A stretch of DNA of 5,686 nucleotides from Saprospiraceae bacterium (GTDB taxonomy: Bacteria > Bacteroidota > Bacteroidia > Chitinophagales > Saprospiraceae). Positions 1 to 5,686 of the stretch are shown piece after piece. Below the pieces are notes generated by a model. It did no database searches. It saw only the letters and a list, made by a program, of their open reading frames with translations, and was not told the DNA's origin. The translations under genes and the position numbers were made by a program. The stretch is from NCBI GenBank assembly GCA_020528935.1, contig JAJDFU010000436.1, forward strand, positions 1 to 5,686, written 5' to 3'. How positions within the stretch are numbered: the first letter of the stretch is position 1; every line of letters starts with the position of its first letter.

Positions 1-208
1 GTATTACTGTTATTATCCGTACCCAAATTTGGGCCCACAAAATTTTGCAATGGTCAGGGTCTTAGATGCTGACAAGCATAGCTTCGTCAGGTATTACCAG
101 AAGCCATCTCAAGCATGTTTTTTTGGCGAAAAGGAGAGCGGCCGGCCTGGCGGTCAGGAACGCCAACCGAAAACGGTCATTTTATTCTTGACATAGTAAA
201 GGCCTGGC
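1..208. other. Non-coding region downstream of recQ, no gene supported
   Basis: This stretch is clearly more AT-rich than the two genes. It contains the paired palindromes at 22-47, small dyads (ATGCT-GACA-AGCAT at 66-79; GCTTC...GAAGC at 81-104; TGGCG...CGCCA at 148-165; ACCG-AAAA-CGGT at 166-177) and seven T's at 118-124 on the plus strand. No convincing terminator follows the recQ stop: the nearest minus-strand dyad (AGGC-CAG-GCCT) has only 4 bp and no real T run. One plus-strand frame is open from the left edge to 196 but resembles no protein family I know. Confidence 0.5.
22..47. repeat. Two adjacent perfect palindromes (12 bp and 10 bp)
   Basis: CCCAAATTTGGG (22-33) and CAAAATTTTG (38-47) are both perfect palindromes with AT-rich centres, separated by four bases. 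The first overlaps a third palindrome, GGGCCC (31-36). Paired dyads of this kind can be protein-binding sites, but no promoter motif was found beside them and the neighbouring gene to the left is not in the window. The palindromy is certain; any function is speculative. Confidence 0.4.
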
Positions 209-2347
209 CTACAATTTTTTGCCTTGCCCCTTGAGCAGGGAAAGGCCGAGGCGCAGGGTGTGGTAGTCGTACTGTTCGTTCAGATACTCGTGCAGGGCCT
301 TTAGGCGAACGGGCTTTTCCAGGTAGGGCAGGGCGCGTTCTACCTCTTGCAGAACCCCGGCAGGAAGCAGGCGCGAAACGTCCAGCTTCTCGCCTTCTTC
401 CAGGGCCGCGGCCAGGTGTTGTACGATGGTGCGGATGCTTCGATCGCGCCGGCTGGCGATCTCTTCCAGGCTGAGCCCCTCCTCGTACAGCTGAATGCTC
501 AGGCGTCGGGAGGAGCCGTCGCGGCTTTTTCCGCCCTGCTCTTGCACGTATGTCCGGATGACCTCCAGAAACCGCCGGCCGTAGCGCTTGAGTTTGGAGG
601 CAGCCACGCCGGATACAGCGAGCATTTCCTGCTCGCTGAGCGGCTTTTGCTCTACCATGGCCTTGAGGGTGGCATCGTTGAAGATGACATAGGGAGGTAC
701 GCCCTGCTCCCGGGCGAGGGCTTTGCGCAGCTGCCGCAATTGATCGAACAGCAGATCGGCCTGCGTGGCGGAGCGCGAAAGGCGTTCCTTCTCGCGGGTG
801 CGGTACTCGGCCAGGGCGGTGCGCTTTACCAATTGCACCGGCTGCTTGTCGAAAAGAACGCTGCGGCTGGAGGGGCTGAGGCGAAGGTGGCGCCCCGCGC
901 TGAGGTCGATGCGCAGGTAGCCCAGCTGAACGAGTTGCTGCAGGTAGTAATTCCAGTCGGCATACGGCAGGTCCCGGCCTGCTCCGAAGGTCTTGATGCG
1001 GTGCCAGCCCTGCTGTCGGATTTCGGACTGGGCATGGCCCTTGAGCACGTCCGCTACCTGGGAAAGGGTGCCCGACTCCCGCATGCGGTACACGGCAGAG
1101 AGGGCCTTCTGAGCCAGGATGGTGCCGTCGAAGCGCTGGGGCGGCTTCCGGCAGATATCGCAGTGGTTGCAATCCCGGTCAAAAGCCTCCCCAAAGTAAT
1201 TGAGCAGGATGCGCCTCCGGCACACCAGGGATTCGGCAAAGGTCTTCATCTGATCCAGCTTGGCCAGTTGCACCGCTTCCTGGCTGGATTCGTTCCGGCT
1301 CAGCATTTCCTGCAGCCGCATCACATCGGCAAAACTGTAAAAGAGCATCGCCTCGGCGGGTGCGCCGTCGCGACCGCTGCGCCCGATCTCCTGGTAGTAG
1401 TTCTCGATGCTTTTGGGCAGGTTGTAGTGGATCACCCATCGCACATTGCTCTTATCGATGCCCATGCCGAAGGCAATGGTCGCGCAAATGACCTGGCTCC
1501 GGTCGTGGATGAAGTCGTCTTGTACCCGCTGGCGGTCGGAAGCGGACATGCCGGCGTGGTAGTGCCTGGTATTGTTGCCCTGTGCTTGCGGTTTGCAGTC
1601 CATATGCTCGGTATCCGGGCGGCTTAGGCAATACACACTACCCGGTGTCTGCGTGCGCGCCTGGACGAACTGCAGGATCTGTTCCAGGCGCTTCTTCCCC
1701 GGCCGCACTTCCAGAAACAGATTGGCCCGTTTGAACGAAGCTATAAAGATGCCGGGATCCCGCAATTGCAGTTGCTGCCGGATGTCTTTTTGGGTGGAGG
1801 GATCGGCGGTAGCCGTGAGGGCCAGCATGGGCAAGTCCGGAAAGTTTTGCCGCAGCGTGCGCAACTGGGTGTATTCCGGCCGAAAATCGTGTCCCCAGGC
1901 GGAGATGCAGTGGGCCTCGTCAATGGCGATCAGGCCGAGCGGGGCGCGATGCAGAAGGGAGAGAAAGTCCGGAGCGACCGCTTTTTCCGGCGAAACGTAC
2001 AACAGCTGGAGTTGCCCGCCGAGCAGCGCACGCACCACCTCCTCCTGGGCCTGTCTGGACTGACTGCTGTTGATAAAAGCCGCCCGGATGCCCAGTTGCT
2101 GCAGGGCCGTGACCTGGTCCTGCATGAGCGAGATGAGCGGGGATACGACGAGCCCCGTTCCCGGAAGGGCCAGTGCCGGGATCTGATAGCAAAGGGATTT
2201 TCCTCCACCGGTAGGCAGGAGTACTACGGCATCCTTGCCGGACAGAACATGAAGGATCGCTTCCTCCTGCAGGGGGCGAAAGGAGGAATAGCCGAAATAG
2301 TCCGTTAAAATGCGGCGATGGTCCTTCACATGAGTAGAGTGTGGCAT
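209..2347 (-). CDS. recQ: RecQ-family ATP-dependent DNA helicase with C-terminal HTH tail
   Basis: This is a complete 712-residue superfamily 2 3'-5' DNA helicase acting in the cytoplasm in recombination and repair of stalled or broken DNA. The sequence shows motif 0 (FGYSSFRPLQEE, about 18-29), Walker A (TGGGKS, 46-51), motif Ia (VVSPLISLMQDQ), DEAH (143-146), the RecQ aromatic-rich loop (ISAWGHDFRPEY, 148-159), motif III (LTATAD), motif V (ATIAFGMGIDKSNVR) and motif VI (QEIGRSGRDG, 319-328). Cys376, Cys393, Cys396 and Cys399 form the zinc site. An RQC winged helix follows (about 405-500), then an HRDC domain (about 525-602). Residues about 606-712 resemble the HTH_40-type tail common in Bacteroidota RecQ; E. 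coli RecQ (about 610 residues) lacks it. The ATG at 2347-2345 places motif 0 at the usual distance from the N terminus. No proper Shine-Dalgarno is seen: GAGG lies only one base before the ATG. Motif IV has unusual residues (see findings). The gene is probably transcribed alone. Family assignment is near certain; the in vivo role is inferred from the family. Confidence 0.97.
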   Translation of the reverse strand: MPHSTHVKDHRRILTDYFGYSSFRPLQEEAILHVLSGKDAVVLLPTGGGKSLCYQIPALALPGTGLVVSPLISLMQDQVTALQQLGIRAAFINSSQSRQAQEEVVRALLGGQLQLLYVSPEKAVAPDFLSLLHRAPLGLIAIDEAHCISAWGHDFRPEYTQLRTLRQNFPDLPMLALTATADPSTQKDIRQQLQLRDPGIFIASFKRANLFLEVRPGKKRLEQILQFVQARTQTPGSVYCLSRPDTEHMDCKPQAQGNNTRHYHAGMSASDRQRVQDDFIHDRSQVICATIAFGMGIDKSNVRWVIHYNLPKSIENYYQEIGRSGRDGAPAEAMLFYSFADVMRLQEMLSRNESSQEAVQLAKLDQMKTFAESLVCRRRILLNYFGEAFDRDCNHCDICRKPPQRFDGTILAQKALSAVYRMRESGTLSQVADVLKGHAQSEIRQQGWHRIKTFGAGRDLPYADWNYYLQQLVQLGYLRIDLSAGRHLRLSPSSRSVLFDKQPVQLVKRTALAEYRTREKERLSRSATQADLLFDQLRQLRKALAREQGVPPYVIFNDATLKAMVEQKPLSEQEMLAVSGVAASKLKRYGRRFLEVIRTYVQEQGGKSRDGSSRRLSIQLYEEGLSLEEIASRRDRSIRTIVQHLAAALEEGEKLDVSRLLPAGVLQEVERALPYLEKPVRLKALHEYLNEQYDYHTLRLGLSLLKGQGKKL

Positions 2348-2395
2348 ACCTCAAAAAGGTAAACCGAAATCGGGAAAGATGGAAGGTGAAATCCG

Positions 2396-2435
2396 AAAAA
2401 ACGAGGGGGCTTCCCGAGGGAGTGGGAAGCCCCTT
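2396..2435 (-). terminator. Strong intrinsic terminator hairpin in the recQ leader
   Basis: On the minus strand GGGGCTTCCC (2433-2424 read in the sense AAGGGGCTTCCC) pairs perfectly with GGGAAGCCCC (2415-2406) across an 8-base loop. The stem extends by one G-U and one A-U pair to 12 bp. TCG then leads into six consecutive T's (2401-2396). This is a textbook rho-independent terminator in the minus orientation; the plus strand has no T run after the stem. It lies about 137 bases past the kinase stop and about 48 bases before the recQ ATG, downstream of the candidate recQ promoter. It could be a second terminator for the kinase transcript, an attenuator of recQ, or the end of a small RNA. Confidence 0.8.
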
Positions 2436-2510
2436 GAAAGTAAACACGCTTCTTGTTGATAGGTGAATAGGAAGGAATAAGAATTAACCAGGGTTAGTTT
2501 TTTCCTTGCT
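2396..2510 (-). ncRNA. Possible short leader RNA or attenuated recQ transcript
   Basis: If transcription starts at the candidate promoter at 2547-2517 and stops at the strong hairpin at 2435-2396, it would yield an RNA of about 115 nt. Its 5' part is purine- and pyrimidine-tract rich and mostly unstructured. It holds a small dyad, TAACC-AG-GGTTA on the plus strand (2485-2496). GAAGC (2452-2448) could pair with GCTTC in the 5' arm of the terminator (2430-2426), but only over 5 bp, far weaker than the terminator stem. There is no ATG-started leader peptide. I recognise no RNA family or riboswitch. This is an inference from promoter plus terminator only. Confidence 0.25.
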
Positions 2511-2516
2511 ATAGTA

Positions 2517-2547
2517 CAAATGTAGGGTACTGCTCCATACCAGAAAA
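2517..2547 (-). promoter_or_regulatory. Candidate Bacteroidota-type promoter for recQ or its leader
   Basis: On the minus strand TACATTTG (2524-2517) matches the Bacteroidota -7 element TAnnTTTG exactly. A TTTT (2547-2544; consensus TTTG) stands 19 bases upstream of it, the expected spacing for the -33 element. Transcription would begin near 2512-2509 and run toward recQ, leaving a leader of about 160 nt. The -7 match is good but the -33 match is imperfect and coincides with the T run of the upstream terminator. Confidence 0.5.
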
Positions 2548-2564
2548 CCCCATCTTAATGGGGT
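2544..2564 (-). terminator. Candidate intrinsic terminator of the kinase gene
   Basis: Read on the minus strand, ACCCCAT-TAAG-ATGGGGT forms a 7 bp perfect stem (2564-2558 with 2553-2547) with a 4-base loop. Four T's (2547-2544) overlap and follow the 3' arm. It begins 7 bases after the kinase TGA, the usual place for a terminator. The stem and T run are short, so termination may be partial. The T run also overlaps the proposed -33 element of the next promoter. Confidence 0.55.
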
Positions 2565-2571
2565 AGGGGGG

Positions 2572-5500
2572 TCAGGTGAAGCGGCGCATGCGTAGCTGGA
2601 TGGTAAAGCCGTGTCCGTTTTGGATGGAAAGATCCGCGCCGATGCGCTGGGCGCGCATTTGCAGGTTGGTCAGGCCTTGTCCCTTGTTGGCCTGCTGGGT
2701 GTCGGGATGGCCGGTGCCGTTGTCGGCAACGGTGAGCACGAAGTCCTTGCCCGAGTTCTCAAGCACGATGGCCACCTCGCTGGCATTCGAATGTTTGGCC
2801 ACGTTGTTAATGGCCTCCTTGTAGATGAAGTAGAGCTCCTGCCTGATCTCGAAGGGGATCTTGACGTTGGGATCTACGCGGTGCAACTCCAGGTTGTAGT
2901 GCACATCCACCGGCATGAGGATGTCATCGGCGTGTTCGCGCATGCGCTCGATGAGGTTTTCCATCTTGTCTTTTCGCGAGTCGATGGACCAGATGACGTC
3001 GTTCATTTTGGACATGGCCTTGCGGCTCACTTCCCCGATGCGGCGCAGGCGTTCCTTGACGCGCTCTTCGCGGACCTGCATCTGGAGGATATCCGTCTGC
3101 ATGGCAATGCCGCTGAGCAGGCCGCTCATTTCGTCGTGCAGGTCAGAGGAAAGCTTGGTGCGCAGGCGCTCCACCTTGAGGCGCTGCTCCAGGCTGCGGC
3201 GCATAAAGAAATAACCGACGCCCAGGGAGAGGAATATCGCCAGGCCCCAAAACCACCCGGTGCGATACCAGACCTGGAGCACCCGGATCTCCACCTGCAG
3301 GGCTTCCTGGCTCCACAGGCCGTTGGGCGGTGCTCCCTTGACGTGCAAGGTGTACGTTCCGCTGGGCAGTTTGGTGTAGTTGGCGATGGGGGTGGTGCCC
3401 AGGTAGTTCCAGTCTTTGTCGTAGCCTTCCAGTTTGATCTTGAACTGGTTTTTCAGGGGGCGATCGTAGAGGGGCAGCATGAAGTGCAGCTGAAAGTAGG
3501 TGTCGCTAGGGGCGATGGTGAGGCGGTTGAGCTCCGATAGCCGGGTGCTGCGCACAATGAGCCCGCCCTCCCTCGGATTGTAGCGCACCACCTTCGTGAG
3601 CACTACCCTGGGGGTGGGTGCATCGGCCAGCAGGTCTTCGGCAGAGAACACGTTCAGGCCGTTGGGGCTGCCAAAGAAATACCGGCCTGTATTGCCTTTC
3701 AGGCAGGTGTTGGGGCTAAATTCGTTGGAGGTCAGGCCATCCTCCCGGAAAAAGTTGCGGAAGAGCTGTTTTTGCTGATCGAAATAAGACAGGCCGTAGT
3801 AGGTGCTCAGCCAGAGGTTGTCGTTATTGCCGGGCAGTATGCCGAAGATCTTTTCATGGGGCAGGCCCTGCTGCCGGTTGTACTCTACCAGTACCCCCTT
3901 GCCCGGCACATAGGCGATCAGGCCGTTGTTGGTGCCCAACCACAGCAAGGAGTCGCCCCGGGCGTGCATGGTGTACACCTGGTAGGAACGGGTAGCCATT
4001 ACTTCGTCGTGCAGGGCCATCCACTCGGCTTCCTCCCGATCGGTGTGTATGCGCAGCAGCCCGCGGTTGGTGCCTATCCAGAGCAGGCTGTCTCCGGAAG
4101 CATCGATGAAGTAGGGCTTGGCCCGGCGCAGGGGGTTTTGGTCTTTGGCGTCGAAAAACTCCAGGAAAGAACCGCTGCGGGGATCAAACCGAAGCAACAG
4201 TCCCCGGTTGTAGCCTTTTTCGGCCAATATCCAGATCCGGCCGTCTTCGTCCAGGGCGAGATCGAGCAGTGAATGGTAGTAGCCGTACCGCTTCGTTTCC
4301 AGGGTGCCGATATCAAAAGCGATCAGGGCGGGCGAGAGGGCTTCGTCACAGCTCACGCTCCAGATGGTATTTCTGCTGGGATCGAAGATCATGGGGCCCC
4401 CACACAGGGGAGCCATGGCCTCATCACTGCCGGAACGCAACAGGGAGAGGCTGTCCAGCACGCCCTCTGCCGGCCGGTACCGGTACCAGGCTCCTTCCTG
4501 GGTAGAGATGTACACTTCGCCAAAGGTGGCCTGACAAATGCCGCGGATGTCGTGCCGCACCCGGCTGTCACCCAGGGGCTGGCTGAGCAGGGCACTGATC
4601 TTGGAACGGTTGTTCTGTACGCTTTTCATGCCCTGGCCGGTGCCCAGGAAAAGGGTGTTGAAGAAGTCTTTGGCCTGTACCGTGGATAGGCCGTCCAGGG
4701 TAGAGAGCAGGTAGGAAAGGTCGGCCAGTTCGCCATTGGCCTGCAGACACAGCAGGCGCTCGTACTGCGGCGGCATACCTGCGCCGTGGCCTATGGCAAA
4801 GAGCAGGTTTCCGGCCTCGTCTTCCCACACCCTGCGCACGGGCCGTCCGCTGTTCAGCCCGGGAACAAGGGTCCAACGCTTGTTGAGGGTGTCCAGCTGA
4901 TAGAGGCGCTCCGGCTTGCTGGTGGACATCCAGATCCGCCGGCCGGCGTCTTCGTAAAGGAAGTTGATCTTTCGAAAAAAATCCGGAGAAGGCGGCAGCG
5001 TGTCGAAGTCGGATCGGCCGAAGACCTTGAGCAGCCGGCCTTCTGCAGAGAACCACCGCAGGCCTTTTTCATCGTCCTGAATGAGGAACTGCCCGTTGGT
5101 AAGGGGCTGCAATTGCAGATCCGAGGTTACCAGTTGCCGGTTCTCTTCCAGAAAAAGCTGCTCCTGCAGCTCGTCCTCGTAGCGGTACAGATGCACGCCT
5201 TCCTCACTGATGCTGGCCACGAACAAGCGCCCGGATCGATCCAGGGCCACATCGCGCGCATTGCCCCGCACGCCCCGGCCGGGCAGTAGATCCACCCGCT
5301 CGATTTCGTCCTGCCCGGGATGAAGCAGATCGAAAAAGGCGTAGGAGTGCTCGTACAGAATGACGATGCGTTGGCGGTGATCCTCGTACAGGCGATCGAT
5401 GGCGATGCGGGAAAGGGCGGGATGGCGACCGGGCTCGTCGCTGTAGGTCTCAAAGGTATATCCGTCAAAGCGATTGAGGCCGGTGGGTGTACCGATCCAG

Positions 5501-5673
5501 AGGTAGCCGGAACTGTGCAGCAAAATATCGGAAATGACGCGATCGGTAAGGCCCTCCTCCAGAGCATACGTCTGGGAGGGCAATTGCGAAGGTTGGGCCG
5601 ACAGGGGCAACACTACCGCTGCACAGCCCAGGGCCAGGGCGCATATGAGCTTCAGCGCGGTCCACTCATTCAT
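2572..5673 (-). CDS. Two-component sensor histidine kinase: double beta-propeller, Y_Y_Y, one TM, HisKA_3, HATPase
   Basis: This is a complete 1033-residue membrane sensor kinase. Residues 1-26 look like a signal peptide or N-terminal anchor (hydrophobic core 9-24, then LSAQ). Residues about 36-680 are a periplasmic propeller. I count 14 blade-like motifs, at about 58, 103, 150, 196, 247, 290, 341, 387, 437, 480, 531, 577, 620 and 665, the clearest being LWIGTNRGL and LWLGTNNGL; this fits two seven-bladed propellers. A Y_Y_Y domain (about 725-800) precedes one transmembrane helix (about 804-824) and a short charged linker. The dimerisation/phosphoacceptor region is HisKA_3 type (SSDLHDEMSGLLSGI, phospho-acceptor His846). 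The ATPase domain has the N box (EAINNVAKH, 953-961), DNGTG (984-988) and GQGL (998-1001). There is no receiver and no AraC or LuxR DNA-binding domain, so it is not a Bacteroides-type hybrid and needs a separate response regulator, probably NarL/LuxR type. None is in the window. The ATG at 5673-5671 gives a good signal sequence; only 13 upstream bases are visible and they hold no Shine-Dalgarno. The ligand is unknown. Confidence 0.95.
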   Translation of the reverse strand: MNEWTALKLICALALGCAAVVLPLSAQPSQLPSQTYALEEGLTDRVISDILLHSSGYLWIGTPTGLNRFDGYTFETYSDEPGRHPALSRIAIDRLYEDHRQRIVILYEHSYAFFDLLHPGQDEIERVDLLPGRGVRGNARDVALDRSGRLFVASISEEGVHLYRYEDELQEQLFLEENRQLVTSDLQLQPLTNGQFLIQDDEKGLRWFSAEGRLLKVFGRSDFDTLPPSPDFFRKINFLYEDAGRRIWMSTSKPERLYQLDTLNKRWTLVPGLNSGRPVRRVWEDEAGNLLFAIGHGAGMPPQYERLLCLQANGELADLSYLLSTLDGLSTVQAKDFFNTLFLGTGQGMKSVQNNRSKISALLSQPLGDSRVRHDIRGICQATFGEVYISTQEGAWYRYRPAEGVLDSLSLLRSGSDEAMAPLCGGPMIFDPSRNTIWSVSCDEALSPALIAFDIGTLETKRYGYYHSLLDLALDEDGRIWILAEKGYNRGLLLRFDPRSGSFLEFFDAKDQNPLRRAKPYFIDASGDSLLWIGTNRGLLRIHTDREEAEWMALHDEVMATRSYQVYTMHARGDSLLWLGTNNGLIAYVPGKGVLVEYNRQQGLPHEKIFGILPGNNDNLWLSTYYGLSYFDQQKQLFRNFFREDGLTSNEFSPNTCLKGNTGRYFFGSPNGLNVFSAEDLLADAPTPRVVLTKVVRYNPREGGLIVRSTRLSELNRLTIAPSDTYFQLHFMLPLYDRPLKNQFKIKLEGYDKDWNYLGTTPIANYTKLPSGTYTLHVKGAPPNGLWSQEALQVEIRVLQVWYRTGWFWGLAIFLSLGVGYFFMRRSLEQRLKVERLRTKLSSDLHDEMSGLLSGIAMQTDILQMQVREERVKERLRRIGEVSRKAMSKMNDVIWSIDSRKDKMENLIERMREHADDILMPVDVHYNLELHRVDPNVKIPFEIRQELYFIYKEAINNVAKHSNASEVAIVLENSGKDFVLTVADNGTGHPDTQQANKGQGLTNLQMRAQRIGADLSIQNGHGFTIQLRMRRFT
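3928..4095 (-). repeat. In-frame DNA repeat encoding two adjacent propeller blades
   Basis: Thirty-base segments at 3928-3957 and 4066-4095 match at 23 of 30 positions and lie exactly 138 bases (46 codons) apart. They encode GDSLLWLGTNNGL and GDSLLWIGTNRGL, the outer strands of adjacent propeller blades (about residues 573-585 and 527-539). The 46-residue period matches the blade period of the whole sensor domain. The retained DNA similarity fits a relatively recent blade duplication or strong selection on both copies. Confidence 0.6.
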
Positions 5674-5686
5674 TTGGGCAAACAGG

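Noticed and set aside
66..124. Possible plus-strand terminator ending in seven T's (118-124)
   Set aside because: The nearby dyads either end 13 or more bases before the T run or need a loop of over 40 bases, so no compact hairpin abuts the T's.
140..147. GGCCGGCC palindrome (FseI site)
   Set aside because: A single 8-base palindrome in GC-rich DNA is unremarkable and has no supporting context.
2..196. Plus-strand frame open from the left edge, which could be the 3' end of a gene converging on recQ
   Set aside because: An open run of about 64 codons is expected by chance among six frames. The translation (starting YYCYYPYPNLGPQ) has no familiar motif and it crosses the two palindromes. It could only be settled with sequence to the left.
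347..1627. A 426-residue plus-strand open frame opposite recQ
   Set aside because: It is fully antisense to a gene with intact helicase motifs, its translation is Ala/Gly/Leu/Val-rich without domain signatures, and it is what a GC-rich codon pattern produces on the opposite strand.
1920..2447. GTG-started open frame running from the leader through the terminator into recQ in another frame, as a possible leader peptide
   Set aside because: It is out of frame with recQ, has no ribosome binding site, and extends about 140 codons inside recQ, so it looks like a shadow frame and not a regulatory peptide.
2485..2503. Plus-strand TAACC-AG-GGTTA dyad followed by six T's, resembling a terminator
   Set aside because: The stem has 5 bp with a 2-base loop, too tight to form as drawn, and there is no plus-strand gene for it to terminate.
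2611..3540. A 309-residue plus-strand open frame opposite the kinase domains
   Set aside because: It mirrors the conserved HisKA_3/HATPase region in antisense, has a low-complexity His/Val/Ala-rich translation and no recognisable family.

Overview
This GC-rich window most likely comes from a member of the phylum Bacteroidota, possibly a Saprospiria/Lewinella-like lineage. The phylum call rests on three things. The sensor kinase has the periplasmic propeller plus Y_Y_Y architecture that is abundant in this group. The RecQ has the Bacteroidota-style long C-terminal helix-turn-helix tail. A TAnnTTTG-type promoter element lies between the two genes. The finer placement is a guess from GC content and domain style.

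The layout is simple, with two complete genes, both on the minus strand. In transcription order, the first is a 1033-residue one-transmembrane sensor histidine kinase (5673 down to 2572), whose start codon lies 13 bases from the right edge. A 224-base intergenic region (2571-2348) follows, and then a 712-residue RecQ-family ATP-dependent DNA helicase (2347 down to 209). The left 208 bases hold no convincing gene. They are visibly more AT-rich than the genes and contain two back-to-back perfect palindromes.

The intergenic region is the most structured part of the window. Read on the minus strand it holds, in order: a short hairpin with a T run just after the kinase stop; a good match to the Bacteroidota -7 promoter element, with a weaker -33 element at the correct spacing; a leader of about 115 nt; and a strong 10-12 bp hairpin ending in six T's, about 50 bases before the recQ start. 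A strong terminator downstream of the apparent recQ promoter but upstream of the recQ start suggests either transcription attenuation of recQ or a separate short RNA. An unseen recQ promoter downstream of the hairpin is also possible.

The two genes have no obvious shared pathway. The kinase probably senses a periplasmic or extracellular ligand through two seven-bladed propellers and signals to a response regulator encoded outside the window. RecQ acts in DNA repair and recombination. The terminator between them suggests separate transcription units. I found no mobile element, CRISPR array, RNA gene of known family or defence cassette. Apart from the leader arrangement the window looks ordinary.
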